NCBI RefSeq assembly: GCF_001884235.1
Contig: NZ_MAOI01000066.1
Location: 62,001-126,000 of the forward strand
Direction: 5' to 3'
Length of the DNA stretch: 64,000 nt
Source of the DNA: Bacillus paramycoides
GTDB lineage: Bacteria; Bacillota; Bacilli; Bacillales; Bacillaceae_G
Positions within the stretch are counted from its first letter, which is position 1; the number at the start of each line of letters is the position of its first letter. Both the position numbers and the translations under genes were made by a program. The notes beneath the pieces are model-generated. The model made no database searches, was not told the origin of the DNA, and saw nothing but the letters and a program-made list of their open reading frames with translations. Positions 34,272-46,342 of the stretch are shown one piece after another.

Positions 34272-35288
34272 ATGCTTACGGAACGTCAGCTCTTAATTTT
34301 ACAAACAATTATTGATGACTTTATTGGATCAGCGCAACCTGTTGGGTCGAGGACGTTGGCTAAGAAAGATGAAATTACGTTTAGTTCAGCTACTATTCGC
34401 AATGAAATGGCTGATCTAGAGGAACTAGGATTTATTGAAAAAACGCATAGTTCTTCTGGGCGTGTTCCTTCTGAAAAAGGGTATCGTTTTTATGTAGACC
34501 ATCTTTTAGCGCCACAAAACTTACCTAACGATGAAATTGTACAAATTAAAGATTTATTTGCTGAAAGAATTTTTGAAGCGGAAAAGATTGCACAACAATC
34601 TGCTCAGATTTTGTCAGAGCTTACGAATTATACGGCTATTGTTCTTGGTCCGAAGTTAAGCACAAATAAACTTAAAAATGTACAAATTGTACCGCTTGAT
34701 CGTCAAACAGCAGTCGCTATTATTGTTACGGATACAGGGCATGTACAAAGTAAAACGATTACCGTTCCGGAATCTGTTGATTTATCAGATTTAGAAAAAA
34801 TGGTTAATATTTTAAATGAAAAGCTATCGGGTGTACCTATGTCGGAACTTCATAATAAAATCTTTAAAGAGATTGTTACAGTCTTGCGTGGGTATGTTCA
34901 TAATTACGATAGTGCAATAAAAATGTTAGATGGTACATTTCAAGTTCCTTTATCGGAAAAGATATACTTTGGAGGAAAAGCAAATATGCTTTCGCAGCCA
35001 GAGTTCCATGACATTCAAAAAGTAAGGTCCTTGCTGACGATGATTGATAACGAAGCTGAGTTTTATGATATTTTGCGTCATAAACAAGTAGGTATTCAAG
35101 TGAAAATTGGCAGGGAAAATTCTTCGATAGCTATGGAAGATTGTAGTTTAATTTCTGCAACGTATTCGATTGGAGAAGAGCAACTAGGAACAATTGCGAT
35201 TTTAGGTCCGACGAGAATGCAATACTCTCGTGTAATTAGTTTGTTGCAGTTGTTTACAAGACAATTTACAGACGGACTTAAAAAGTAA
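34272..35288 (+). CDS. hrcA: Heat-inducible repressor HrcA
   Basis: HrcA represses class I heat-shock genes by binding CIRCE. The 338 residues start with the winged helix ([29 protein letters not shown]...[17 protein letters not shown]), followed by the GAF-like dimer domain. GAGGTGATGA precedes ATG. It leads the operon hrcA-grpE-dnaK-dnaJ-prmA-rsmE-mtaB and controls it through the operator just upstream. Confidence 0.97.
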   Translation: MLTERQLLILQTIIDDFIGSAQPVGSRTLAKKDEITFSSATIRNEMADLEELGFIEKTHSSSGRVPSEKGYRFYVDHLLAPQNLPNDEIVQIKDLFAERIFEAEKIAQQSAQILSELTNYTAIVLGPKLSTNKLKNVQIVPLDRQTAVAIIVTDTGHVQSKTITVPESVDLSDLEKMVNILNEKLSGVPMSELHNKIFKEIVTVLRGYVHNYDSAIKMLDGTFQVPLSEKIYFGGKANMLSQPEFHDIQKVRSLLTMIDNEAEFYDILRHKQVGIQVKIGRENSSIAMEDCSLISATYSIGEEQLGTIAILGPTRMQYSRVISLLQLFTRQFTDGLKK

Positions 35289-35348
35289 ATGAGAGTAATA
35301 CATTCGCTCAAGTGATGAAATTTTCATTGCTGTGTGTAATATATAATG

Positions 35349-35381
35349 CTTAGGTAATCATGCTATACATGATACCTAATA
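35349..35381 (+). other. Hairpin between hrcA and grpE
   Basis: TTAGGTAATCATG and CATGATACCTAA pair across a five-base loop with one bulge and no T-run. In B. subtilis the dnaK operon mRNA is processed between hrcA and grpE, so this may be the equivalent processing or stabilising element. Confidence 0.5.
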
Positions 35382-35402
35382 CCTTTTAAGGAGGTGAAAA
35401 TT

Positions 35403-37831
<2,429 letters not shown>

Positions 37832-37850
37832 TATAAATAAGTAAGATGAC

Positions 37851-37893
37851 AAAAAGTCAAAGTCAAGCGTGCCTTGGCTTTGGCTTTTTTCAC
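37851..37893 (+). terminator. Terminator-like stem between dnaK and dnaJ
   Basis: AAAAAGTCAAAGTCAAG pairs with CTTGGCTTTGGCTTTTTT through several G-U pairs, with a T-run. It would reduce dnaJ relative to dnaK. Confidence 0.75.
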
Positions 37894-38047
37894 GAATAAG
37901 AAAAAAGTGGTTATTTGAGCTAAGACATTCTTGAGAAGGTCTTAAGTTTTGAGCTTTGCATATTGTAAGTGAGGAAACTTTGTTGCAAAGCACTTTCTTT
38001 CGGTGTTAAAATTACGTTTATGTGAAAGATTCGGGGGTTACAAATTT

Positions 38048-39148
38048 ATGAATAAACGAGACTATTATGAGGTGCTTGGACTTAGCAAGGGCGCTTCTAA
38101 AGATGAAATTAAAAAAGCGTATCGTCGTTTGGCTAAAAAGTACCATCCAGACGTAAGTAAAGAAGAAAATGCAATTGACAAGTTTAAAGAAGTACAAGAA
38201 GCATATGAAGTATTAAGTGATGATCAAAAACGCGCACAGTACGATCAATTTGGTCACGCTGGCCCAAATCAAGGTTTCGGTGGTGGAGACTTTGGTGGAG
38301 GTTTCGGCTTTGAAGATATCTTTAGTTCATTCTTTGGTGGCGGCGGCAGACGTCGTGATCCGAATGCTCCGCGTCAAGGTGCTGATTTACAATATCAAGT
38401 TACTTTAGAGTTTGAAGAAGCAATTTTTGGTAAAGAATTAAACGTTGAGATTCCAGTAGAAGATCCATGTGATACTTGCCACGGTAGTGGAGCGAAGCCG
38501 GGAACTTCAAAAGAAACATGTAAACATTGTTCAGGAACAGGTCAAATAAGTGTAGAACAAAATACACCATTTGGCCGTATTGTAAACCGTCAAGCGTGTA
38601 ACCATTGCTCAGGAACAGGTCAAATGATTAAAGAGAAATGTACGACATGCCATGGTTCTGGTAAAGTACGTAAACGCAAAAAAATTAATGTGAAAATTCC
38701 AGCTGGTATTGATAATGGTCAACAAATTCGCGTGTCTGGTAAAGGCGAAGCGGGTGTGAATGGTGGGCCGGCAGGTGACTTATATGTTGTTGTTCATGTG
38801 AGAAATCATGAATTCTTCGAACGTGATGGCGATCATATTATTTGTGAAATGCCATTGACATTCGCACAAGTAGCGCTTGGTGCTGAAGTAGAAGTACCTA
38901 CAGTTCACGGGAAAGTGAAGTTGAAAATTCCAGCAGGAACACAAACAGGAACGGAATTCCGTCTAAAAGGAAAAGGAGCTCCGAATGTACGTGGATATGG
39001 TCAAGGAGATCAATACGTAGTGGTTCGTGTCGTTGTACCGACGAAATTAACTTCGCATCAAAAAGAATTATTGCGTGAGTTCGCAGGTCAGGAAAATCAA
39101 GATGATAGCTTATTCGGAAAGCTTAAACGTGCTTTCAAAGGGGAATAA
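38048..39148 (+). CDS. dnaJ: Co-chaperone DnaJ
   Basis: DnaJ delivers substrates to DnaK and stimulates its ATPase through the HPD motif (KYHPDVS). The 366-residue protein has the J-domain, a Gly/Phe-rich linker, four CxxCxGxG zinc repeats ([32 protein letters not shown]) and the C-terminal beta domains. ATG at 38048 is the J-domain start; the longer frame upstream reads through leader DNA. The leader holds an inverted repeat GCTTTGCA...TGCAAAGC (37953-37991). Confidence 0.97.
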   Translation: MNKRDYYEVLGLSKGASKDEIKKAYRRLAKKYHPDVSKEENAIDKFKEVQEAYEVLSDDQKRAQYDQFGHAGPNQGFGGGDFGGGFGFEDIFSSFFGGGGRRRDPNAPRQGADLQYQVTLEFEEAIFGKELNVEIPVEDPCDTCHGSGAKPGTSKETCKHCSGTGQISVEQNTPFGRIVNRQACNHCSGTGQMIKEKCTTCHGSGKVRKRKKINVKIPAGIDNGQQIRVSGKGEAGVNGGPAGDLYVVVHVRNHEFFERDGDHIICEMPLTFAQVALGAEVEVPTVHGKVKLKIPAGTQTGTEFRLKGKGAPNVRGYGQGDQYVVVRVVVPTKLTSHQKELLREFAGQENQDDSLFGKLKRAFKGE

Positions 39149-39176
39149 TGGAAATAAAAAATGGAGTTGGTAAATT

Positions 39177-40115
39177 GTGAAATGGTCAGAAATTAGTATT
39201 CATACAACAGAAGAAGCAGTAGAAGCTGTCTCTCATATTTTGCACGAAGCAGGCGCTAGCGGGGTTGCAATTGAGGATCCGGCGGAGTTAACGAAAGAGC
39301 GTGAGCAACAATACGGTGAGATTTATGCACTTAACCCAGATGAATACCCAAGTGAGGGTGTTTTGGTGAAAGCATATTTCCCACAAACGGATTCTTTACA
39401 CGAAACGGTTGCAAGTGTAAAATCATCTATTGATGCGCTACCATCTTTTGACATCGAAATTGGTACAGGAAACATTACAATTAATGAAGTCGATGAGGAA
39501 GATTGGGCTACTGCTTGGAAGAAATATTATCATCCAGTTCAAATTTCTGATACATTCACAATTGTGCCGACGTGGGAAGAATATACACCGTCTTCTCCAG
39601 ATGAAAAAATTATTGAATTAGATCCAGGTATGGCGTTTGGTACAGGGACACATCCAACAACAACGATGTGTATTCGTGCTTTAGAAAAAACGGTTCAGCC
39701 AGGTGATACTGTGATTGATGTGGGGACAGGTTCGGGGGTACTTAGTATTGCAGCAGCAAAATTAGGTGCGGCTTCTGTTCAAGCGTATGATTTAGACCCA
39801 GTTGCAGTTGAAAGTGCAGAGATGAATGTGCGCTTAAATAAAACAGATGACATTGTCAATGTTGGACAGAATAGTCTATTAGAAGGTATTGAAGGTCCGG
39901 TTGATTTAATCGTAGCAAATTTATTAGCAGAAATTATTCTTCTATTCCCTGAAGATGCAGCGAGAGTTGTGAAGCCAGGTGGATTATTTATTACATCTGG
40001 TATTATTGCGGCGAAAGAAAAAGTAATTTCTGAGGCGTTAGAAAAAGCTGGATTTACAATTGAAGACGTGCTTCGAATGGAAGATTGGGTAGCAATTATT
40101 GCACGAAATGCGTAA
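39177..40115 (+). CDS. prmA: Ribosomal protein L11 methyltransferase
   Basis: PrmA trimethylates several amino groups of ribosomal protein L11. The 312 residues have a small N-terminal substrate domain and a C-terminal Rossmann domain with [18 protein letters not shown] and the [10 protein letters not shown] motif IV. Translation starts at GTG after TGGAG, 28 bases after dnaJ, as in the B. subtilis heptacistronic dnaK operon (yqeT). Confidence 0.96.
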   Translation: MKWSEISIHTTEEAVEAVSHILHEAGASGVAIEDPAELTKEREQQYGEIYALNPDEYPSEGVLVKAYFPQTDSLHETVASVKSSIDALPSFDIEIGTGNITINEVDEEDWATAWKKYYHPVQISDTFTIVPTWEEYTPSSPDEKIIELDPGMAFGTGTHPTTTMCIRALEKTVQPGDTVIDVGTGSGVLSIAAAKLGAASVQAYDLDPVAVESAEMNVRLNKTDDIVNVGQNSLLEGIEGPVDLIVANLLAEIILLFPEDAARVVKPGGLFITSGIIAAKEKVISEALEKAGFTIEDVLRMEDWVAIIARNA

Positions 40116-40144
40116 TATAGATTTTAGTCTATAAAGAACAGGGG

Positions 40145-40180
40145 AGTCTCTCACTATATAAGGTGAGGGACTTGCCGTTT
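40145..40180 (+). terminator. Possible terminator between prmA and rsmE
   Basis: AGTCTCTCAC (40145-40154) pairs with GTGAGGGACT (40163-40172) with one G-U pair, but the T-run after it is poor, so readthrough is likely. Confidence 0.5.
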
Positions 40181-40199
40181 GTTATATGAAAATGATAAC

Positions 40200-40243
40200 G
40201 TTTCGTTCTTTTCGTAAGTGTTGACTTACGAAAGGAACGAAAC
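40200..40243 (+). promoter_or_regulatory. Long hairpin in the rsmE leader
   Basis: Two 19-base arms (40200-40218 and 40225-40243) pair along their whole length with one G-U wobble and a 6-base loop TGTTGA. It ends 6 bases before the AAGGTG ribosome site. There is no T-run, so it is not a terminator; processing or translation control is possible. Confidence 0.6.
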
Positions 40244-40260
40244 TCTACTAAGGTGATTAT

Positions 40261-41010
40261 ATGCAACGTTATTTTGTAGAAGAGAAATATGTAAATGAGA
40301 CAAGTATTCGCATAATGGGTGATGATGTCCATCACATCGCAAGAGTGATGCGTATGTCAGCTGGTGACCACATTTATTGCTGTGTAAATGGTAAAACAGC
40401 AGAATGTTCAATTGCTGAAATTACCAGTGAATTTGTGGATACCGCTATTGTAGAATGGATAGGGGCGTCAAGCGAACTTCCTGTGTTCGTGACGATTGCA
40501 AGTGGACTGCCGAAAGGAGACAAGCTAGAGTTAATTTTTCAAAAAGGAACTGAGCTTGGGGCAGCTGCATTTTTACCCTTTCAAGCATCTCGCTCTATTG
40601 TAAAATGGGATGCGAAAAAAGCAGATAAAAAAGTTGAGCGTTTGAAAAAGATTGTGAAAGAAGCTGCGGAACAATCACATAGAAGTGAAATTCCAGAAGT
40701 GCATGCTCCTGCATCATTTAAGCAATTACTTGCAATGAGTAGTGAGTATGATAGCTGTCTTGTTGCTTATGAAGAGGAAGCAAAACAAGGTGAGAAATCT
40801 AATTTTGCGAAAGCTTTAGCGACGATTAAACCGGGTCAAAAGCTGTTAATTGTATTTGGACCAGAAGGCGGTTTAGCGGAGGAAGAGATTACTGCACTTC
40901 GTGAACATAAATTTGTACCATGTAGTTTAGGACCAAGAATTTTAAGAACAGAAACGGCTCCGCTTTATGCGTTAAGTGCCGCTTCTTATCATTTTGAATT
41001 GATGGGGTGA
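40261..41010 (+). CDS. rsmE: 16S rRNA m3U1498 methyltransferase RsmE
   Basis: RsmE methylates U1498 of 16S rRNA. This 249-residue SPOUT-fold enzyme has an N-terminal PUA-like domain (DDVHHIARVMRMSAGDHIY) and the knotted SAM site with FGPEGGLAEEEI and LGPRILRTETAPL. AAGGTG precedes ATG. It is followed by mtaB after 6 bases. A long leader hairpin sits immediately upstream. Confidence 0.96.
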   Translation: MQRYFVEEKYVNETSIRIMGDDVHHIARVMRMSAGDHIYCCVNGKTAECSIAEITSEFVDTAIVEWIGASSELPVFVTIASGLPKGDKLELIFQKGTELGAAAFLPFQASRSIVKWDAKKADKKVERLKKIVKEAAEQSHRSEIPEVHAPASFKQLLAMSSEYDSCLVAYEEEAKQGEKSNFAKALATIKPGQKLLIVFGPEGGLAEEEITALREHKFVPCSLGPRILRTETAPLYALSAASYHFELMG

Positions 41011-41016
41011 TAATCA

Positions 41017-42369
41017 ATGGCAACTGTTGCGTTCCACACGTTAGGTTGTAAAGTAAACCACTATGAAACAGAAGCGATTTGGCAATTGTTTAAACAAGGT
41101 GGTTATGAAAGAACTGAATATGAAAAGAAATCTGATGTATATGTTATTAATACATGTACAGTAACAAATACTGGAGATAAAAAAAGCCGTCAAGTAATTA
41201 GACGTGCTGTACGTCAAAATCCAGATGCGGTAATTTGTGTAACTGGATGTTATGCACAAACATCTCCAGCTGAAATCATGGCAATTCCAGGTGTAGATAT
41301 TGTTGTTGGTACGCAAGATCGTGAGAAAATGTTAGGATACATCGAAGAGTTCCGTAAAGAGCGTCAACCAATTAATGCTGTCCGCAATATTATGAAAACA
41401 CGTGTATACGAAGAGCTTGATGTACCATATTTCACGGACCGTACACGTGCATCTTTAAAAATACAAGAAGGTTGCAATAACTTCTGTACATTTTGCATCA
41501 TTCCTTGGGCGCGTGGTTTAATGCGTTCTCGTGATGGAAAAGAAGTTATTAAACAAGCACAGCAACTAGTAGATGCAGGTTATAAAGAAATCGTATTAAC
41601 AGGTATTCATACAGGTGGATACGGTGAAGATATAAAAGATTATAACTTAGCTGGATTACTTCGTGATATGGAAGCAGAAGTAGGCGGATTGAAACGTCTT
41701 CGTATTTCTTCTATCGAAGCGAGTCAAATTTCAGATGAAGTAATTGAAGTGCTAGATAAATCTGAAGTAGTTGTACGTCACTTGCATATTCCACTGCAAT
41801 CAGGATCTAATACTGTATTAAAACGTATGCGCCGTAAGTATACGATGGAATTTTTCCAAGAGCGTTTAGATCGTTTGAAAGAGGCGCTACCAGGTCTTGC
41901 GATCACATCAGATGTAATCGTTGGATTCCCAGGTGAAACAGAAGAAGAATTCATGGAAACGTACAATTTCATTAAAGAGAATCGCTTCTCTGAGTTACAC
42001 GTATTCCCTTACTCAAAACGTACGGGAACACCTGCAGCGCGTATGGAAGATCAAGTTCCTGAAGATGTGAAGAACGATCGTGTTCACCGCTTAATTGAAC
42101 TATCTAATCAATTAGCGAAAGAGTATGCTTCACAGTTTGAAGGTGAAGTGCTTGAAATTATCCCGGAAGAGCAATTTAAAGATGGCGACCGTGAAGGGTT
42201 ATATGTAGGTTATACAGATAACTATTTGAAAATTGTGTTTGAAGGATCTGAAGAATTAATTGGTAAGCTAGTAAAAGTGAAAATTACAAAAGCTGGTTAT
42301 CCATATAACGAAGCGCAGTTTGTTCGTGTTCTTGAAGATGATGTGAAAAAAGAATCAGCAAGCGCATAA
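41017..42369 (+). CDS. mtaB: tRNA t6A methylthiotransferase MtaB
   Basis: MtaB converts t6A37 to ms2t6A in tRNAs that read ANN codons. The 450 residues show the N-terminal UPF0004 domain with cluster Cys (TLGCKVNHYE, INTCTVT, VTGCYAQ), the radical-SAM motif CNNFCTFCIIPWARG and a C-terminal TRAM RNA-binding domain. It is the last gene of the heat-shock operon run and ends at a strong terminator. In B. subtilis it is yqeV. Confidence 0.96.
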   Translation: MATVAFHTLGCKVNHYETEAIWQLFKQGGYERTEYEKKSDVYVINTCTVTNTGDKKSRQVIRRAVRQNPDAVICVTGCYAQTSPAEIMAIPGVDIVVGTQDREKMLGYIEEFRKERQPINAVRNIMKTRVYEELDVPYFTDRTRASLKIQEGCNNFCTFCIIPWARGLMRSRDGKEVIKQAQQLVDAGYKEIVLTGIHTGGYGEDIKDYNLAGLLRDMEAEVGGLKRLRISSIEASQISDEVIEVLDKSEVVVRHLHIPLQSGSNTVLKRMRRKYTMEFFQERLDRLKEALPGLAITSDVIVGFPGETEEEFMETYNFIKENRFSELHVFPYSKRTGTPAARMEDQVPEDVKNDRVHRLIELSNQLAKEYASQFEGEVLEIIPEEQFKDGDREGLYVGYTDNYLKIVFEGSEELIGKLVKVKITKAGYPYNEAQFVRVLEDDVKKESASA

Positions 42370-42370
42370 T

Positions 42371-42408
42371 AAAAAGCATGCAAACAAAAAGGGTTTGCAT
42401 GCTTTTTT
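42371..42408 (+). terminator. Terminator after mtaB
   Basis: AAAAAGCATGCAAAC and GTTTGCATGCTTTTTT form a perfect stem with T-run. Confidence 0.93.
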
Positions 42409-42715
42409 CGTTTGTGGAGAAGTTAAGTATTGAAAGAGGATGTAATGGATTGCTCGTTAACTGAGTATTTTTTAGCAGTTCTCTATATAAAAATAATTTA
42501 GTGATAAAAATATATTTATTTTTAAGGGAAAGAGATAACAGCTATCTACATAGTTTTTGAAAAAGGAAGAGCATCTCTTCTTCTTTTATTCTGCCAAATA
42601 GTTGACCTGAAGTGATAAAATGTATTATAATCGTAAAAGACATGCTGAAGAAGTGTTTCTTTTTGCATGCTGAAGTTAGTATGTAAGTGTGATGTTTCGG
42701 AGGGAGGGAAAGAGA

Positions 42716-42889
42716 ATGTCAAAAACAGTCGTTCGTAAAAACGAGTCTTTGGAGGATGCACTTCGCCGTTTTAAAAGATCGGTTTCTAAAACTGGTACAC
42801 TTGCTGAAGCAAGAAAGCGCGAGTTTTATGAAAAACCAAGTGTAAAACGTAAGAAGAAATCTGAAGCGGCAAGAAAGCGTAAATTCTAA
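42716..42889 (+). CDS. rpsU: 30S ribosomal protein S21
   Basis: S21 lies near the anti-Shine-Dalgarno region of 16S rRNA and affects initiation. The 57 residues begin [20 protein letters not shown] and end in a Lys/Arg-rich tail. ATG at 42716 follows GGAGGGAGGG; the upstream in-frame ATG (42689) has no ribosome site. The gap before it (42409-42715) holds no other gene that I can support. yqeY follows after 15 bases. Confidence 0.97.
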
Positions 42890-42904
42890 GAGAGGGTGTA
42901 AGTT

Positions 42905-43348
42905 ATGAGTCTTCTCGGTCGTTTAAACGATGATATGAAACAAGCGATGAAGAATAAACAAAAAGAAAAATTAACCGTCATTCGTATGGTTAAGGCTGCT
43001 TTACAAAATGAAGGTATTAAACTGCAACATACTCTTACTGAAGAAGAGGAATTAACAGTTTTAGCTCGTGAAGTAAAACAGTATAAGGACTCCCTCCTTG
43101 AATTTAAAAAAGCTGGTCGTGAAGACCTTGTTGATAAACTGCAAAGTGAAATTCAGATTTTAAGCGCATATTTGCCGGAGCAATTAACAGAAGAAGAATT
43201 AGCTGATTTAATTAAGCAAGTTATTTCTGAAGTTGGTGCTACTTCTAAAGCAGATATGGGTAAAGTGATGACTGCTATTATGCCGAAAGTAAAAGGTAAA
43301 ACAGACGGATCACTAGTGAATAAGCTGGTTATACAGCTATTAGCATAA
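42905..43348 (+). CDS. yqeY: GatB/YqeY domain-containing protein
   Basis: The 147-residue protein is fully helical with the YqeY pattern ([27 protein letters not shown]... and a tail domain with [19 protein letters not shown]), shared with the tRNA-binding tail of GatB. A role with tRNA or aminoacylation is inferred. It is in an operon with rpsU, ending at a terminator. In B. subtilis yqeZ, yqfA and yqfB follow; here yqfC comes next. Confidence 0.93.
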   Translation: MSLLGRLNDDMKQAMKNKQKEKLTVIRMVKAALQNEGIKLQHTLTEEEELTVLAREVKQYKDSLLEFKKAGREDLVDKLQSEIQILSAYLPEQLTEEELADLIKQVISEVGATSKADMGKVMTAIMPKVKGKTDGSLVNKLVIQLLA

Positions 43349-43382
43349 AAAAACGTCTCATTTCGTATGAGACGTTTTTTTA
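43347..43382 (+). terminator. Terminator after yqeY
   Basis: AAAAAAACGTCTCAT and ATGAGACGTTTTTTT form a perfect stem and loop of 5. Confidence 0.93.
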
Positions 43383-43457
43383 TGCTTTTTTTCAGTTTGG
43401 ACGTGATATTACAAGCTCTTTTTTCATACATATGGGATGAGAGGGGGTCTTTTGGAG

Positions 43458-43751
43458 ATGAAGAAATTAGAACAAATGAAGAATTGGTTAACGAAGCAAA
43501 TAGACCTGCCAGTGGATGTGTTAATGGATCTACCTCGGATCACGCTTGTTGGGCAAGTGCATATCTATATAGAAAATCATCGAGGATTATTAGTGTTTTC
43601 AGATAAAGAGGTAAGATTGCTATTAAAACATGGTCAATTATTAATTAAAGGTCAATCCTTTGTTATTAAAACAATCCTTCCAGAAGAACTTTTACTTGAA
43701 GGGATAATTGAACAAGTGACATTTTTAGAAAATGAAAAGAAAGAGGAGTGA
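43458..43751 (+). CDS. yqfC: Sporulation protein YqfC
   Basis: YqfC is a mother-cell sporulation protein in B. subtilis (sigma-E regulon) of unknown mechanism. The core VDVLMDLPRITLVGQVHIYIENHRGLL and GQSFVIKTILPEELLLEGIIE identify it. The start is uncertain: GAGGGGG (43441-43447) could serve TTG at 43452 or ATG at 43458, and I prefer ATG for spacing (97 residues). It is followed after 231 bases by yqfD, its usual partner. Confidence 0.88.
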   Translation: MKKLEQMKNWLTKQIDLPVDVLMDLPRITLVGQVHIYIENHRGLLVFSDKEVRLLLKHGQLLIKGQSFVIKTILPEELLLEGIIEQVTFLENEKKEE

Positions 43752-43783
43752 GGGGAAACTTCCGTTTGTGAAGTTTTTCTTCC

Positions 43784-43920
43784 TTATCCCCATTAACAGG
43801 TAGTAATCCAATCTTAATATTCAGTTCATACAAAGAAAATGCCCGATTAGTGAGGGGATAATTAGTGGGGATGAAACCCTCGCTGATTAAAGTTCCGCTT
43901 TATTTCATTTTAGTACGAGC
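43784..43920. repeat. Dispersed intergenic repeat-like element (yqfC-yqfD gap)
   Basis: The stretch holds nested inverted repeats: ATTAGTGAGGG pairs with CCCTCGCTGAT, with an extra TTAGTGGGG between. A related stretch (TAATTAGTGAGGG...AAAGCTTCACTTTAT) is found at 63325-63385. This pattern resembles the bcr-type intergenic repeats of B. cereus genomes, but I cannot assign the family. Confidence 0.4.
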
Positions 43921-43982
43921 TATTTTGATACTTAGAGTGAAAGGTATTGTATCTACTTTTAGAAAGGTAGTGGAGATAGTCG

Positions 43983-45182
43983 ATGAAAAATAAATGGTTT
44001 ATAAAGTGGCTTGGGTATGTAAAGGTACGGATTGAAGGTAGAGGGGCGGAACGCTTTGTTAACGAGTGTGTTCGTAGAAAATTATTAGTTTGGGATGTAA
44101 AGAAGATTGCAGATGAAACGTTAGTTTTTTGCATGTTATTACGAGATGTGAAAAAAATAAAACCAATCTATAGAAAAAATGAGTGCAAATTATATTTTAT
44201 TGGACGTTACGGTTTTCCTTTTTGGAATAAGCGTTTAATTAAAAATAGTGGATTTTTAATTGGTTTTTTAATATTTTTTTTCGGAATGATTGCATTATCG
44301 AATATGGTGTGGAAAATTGAAATTACAGGAGCAAAACCTGAAACAGAATATATATTGATAAAAGAATTGGACAAAATGGGTATTAAAAAAGGGAAATTAC
44401 AGTTCCAAATGCCTAATGTAGAAGATGTTCAACGTCATTTAACGGACAATATTAATGCGATTACTTGGGCAGGATTGGAAATAAGAGGGACAACATATCA
44501 TTTTAAAATTGTTGAAAAAAATGAACCGAAAAAAGAAAAGGAACAACAGCCACAAAACTTAGTGGCAAAAAAAGAAGCGACTATTACGAAAACGTTTGTA
44601 GAAGTTGGAAAACCAGTCGTCATGAAAAATGATCATGTAGAAAAGGGGCAACTTCTTGTATCTGGGATGTATGGTAATGAGGAGAATCCGACAGTTGTTT
44701 CGGCTAAAGGGATTGTATATGGGGAAACGTGGTACAAATCTGAGGTGGATGTGCCGTTAAAGACACAATTTCATGTGTATACGGGTAATTCGTATAATGA
44801 ATATTTTCTTAAATTTGGGAGTGCTAAAATAAAAATATGGGGATTTCAACATGATAAGTATAAACGCTCTCGTACTGAAAGTGTAAAACATGATGTGAAA
44901 TTATTTGGCTTCACATTACCAGTTGCATACGAAAAAGATATTGTACGAGAAGAGGAAGAAGCGAATCGAGAATATACCGAAAAACAAGCAATGAAAGTAG
45001 CGAAAGAGATGGCAGAAAAAGAACTGAAGAAAAAATTGGATGAACATGCTATGATTGTAAGTGATAACATTTTGAGTAAAGAGGTTGAGGCGGATCACCT
45101 AAAGGTCACATTACATTATACAGTGATTGAAAATATTGCAGAGCCACAACCAATATCTGAATCCGATATTCAAGGAGACTGA
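43983..45182 (+). CDS. yqfD: Sporulation protein YqfD
   Basis: YqfD is a sigma-E-type sporulation protein needed for normal spore formation in B. subtilis. The 399 residues have a soluble basic N-terminus, one membrane helix (about 89-110, GFLIGFLIFFFGMIALSNMVW), a POTRA-like stretch and a large outer domain with the repeated pattern VEKGQLLVSGMYG. AAAGGTAGTGGAG lies before ATG. phoH follows after 3 bases, so they are co-transcribed. Confidence 0.92.
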   Translation: MKNKWFIKWLGYVKVRIEGRGAERFVNECVRRKLLVWDVKKIADETLVFCMLLRDVKKIKPIYRKNECKLYFIGRYGFPFWNKRLIKNSGFLIGFLIFFFGMIALSNMVWKIEITGAKPETEYILIKELDKMGIKKGKLQFQMPNVEDVQRHLTDNINAITWAGLEIRGTTYHFKIVEKNEPKKEKEQQPQNLVAKKEATITKTFVEVGKPVVMKNDHVEKGQLLVSGMYGNEENPTVVSAKGIVYGETWYKSEVDVPLKTQFHVYTGNSYNEYFLKFGSAKIKIWGFQHDKYKRSRTESVKHDVKLFGFTLPVAYEKDIVREEEEANREYTEKQAMKVAKEMAEKELKKKLDEHAMIVSDNILSKEVEADHLKVTLHYTVIENIAEPQPISESDIQGD

Positions 45183-45185
45183 GTA

Positions 45186-46145
45186 ATGGCAGAACAATTA
45201 GTAGAAATGAACCAACAATTGGAAAATCCCAATGAGGCAATCGCTCTTTTTGGGGTAAATGATGCTCATTTAAAAGTAATTGAACGAGAACTTAGTGTAT
45301 CGATTGTGACTAGAGGAGAGTCTGTTCGTGTATCTGGCGCAGATGAAACTGTGGCGCTCGTAGAAAAAATCTTACAACAGTTACTTGTTGTTATCCGTAA
45401 AGGTGTGTCAATTTCGGAAAGAGATGTTGCGTATGCAATTCAGCTTGGGCAACAAGGGAAAATCGCTCAATTCGAAGAACTATATGAAGAGGAAATTTTT
45501 AAAACAGCAAAAGGTAAATCCATTCGTGTGAAAACGATGGGACAAAGACGATATATTCATGCAATGAAAAAGAATGATATTGTATTTGGAATAGGACCTG
45601 CTGGGACAGGAAAAACATACTTGGCTGTAGTAATGGCTGTGAGAGCTTTAAAGCAAGGGTATGTAAAGAAAATTGTTTTAACAAGACCTGCTGTAGAAGC
45701 TGGGGAGAGTCTAGGGTTTTTACCAGGTGATTTGAAAGAAAAAGTAGATCCGTATTTACGCCCGTTGTATGATGCATTGCACGATATTCTTGGACAAGAA
45801 TATACACAGCGTATGATGGAGCGAGGTGTAATTGAAATTGCACCCCTTGCTTACATGAGGGGGCGTACTCTTGATGATTCATTTGTTATATTAGATGAAG
45901 CACAGAATACAACTGGTGCTCAAATAAAAATGTTTTTAACACGATTAGGTTTTAGTTCTAAAATGGTTGTGACTGGAGACCCTTCGCAGGTAGACTTGCC
46001 AAAAGGGGTAAAATCAGGTCTTTCTATTGCTGCTAATGTTTTGTCTGGTGTATCAGGTCTTTCGTTCATTACACTGGAACAAACAGACGTTGTGAGACAC
46101 CCGTTAGTGCAACGTATTATTGAGGCATATGATAAAATGGAATGA
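45186..46145 (+). CDS. phoH: PhoH-like ATPase
   Basis: The 319-residue protein has an N-terminal KH-like region and a P-loop domain: Walker A GPAGTGKT, Walker B VILDEAQN, and TGDPSQVDLP. PhoH proteins are RNA helicase/ribonuclease-like ATPases; the neighbour ybeY and 16S rRNA maturation are often linked to it. It sits between yqfD and pgpH as in B. subtilis. The stop codon is inside the arm of a terminator. Confidence 0.93.
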   Translation: MAEQLVEMNQQLENPNEAIALFGVNDAHLKVIERELSVSIVTRGESVRVSGADETVALVEKILQQLLVVIRKGVSISERDVAYAIQLGQQGKIAQFEELYEEEIFKTAKGKSIRVKTMGQRRYIHAMKKNDIVFGIGPAGTGKTYLAVVMAVRALKQGYVKKIVLTRPAVEAGESLGFLPGDLKEKVDPYLRPLYDALHDILGQEYTQRMMERGVIEIAPLAYMRGRTLDDSFVILDEAQNTTGAQIKMFLTRLGFSSKMVVTGDPSQVDLPKGVKSGLSIAANVLSGVSGLSFITLEQTDVVRHPLVQRIIEAYDKME

Positions 46146-46172
46146 TCCTATTTGTCAGGATCATTTCTTTTT
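46141..46172 (+). terminator. Terminator after phoH
   Basis: AATGATCCT (46141-46149) pairs with AGGATCATT (46157-46165), followed by TCTTTTT. Confidence 0.85.
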
Positions 46173-46342
46173 GTATGATAAGGTTGGCGAACGGCATATT
46201 TTTTACTATCATTAAAGACGAGGGAAATAAACTATAGGTGATGGTGTATGAAAATATGGACCTATAAAGCATTGTTGGCTGGAAGAAATGAAAGCTATAA
46301 GTAGTTTCACTTTATTTCTGGAGAGGAGAAGGTATTGAAATC

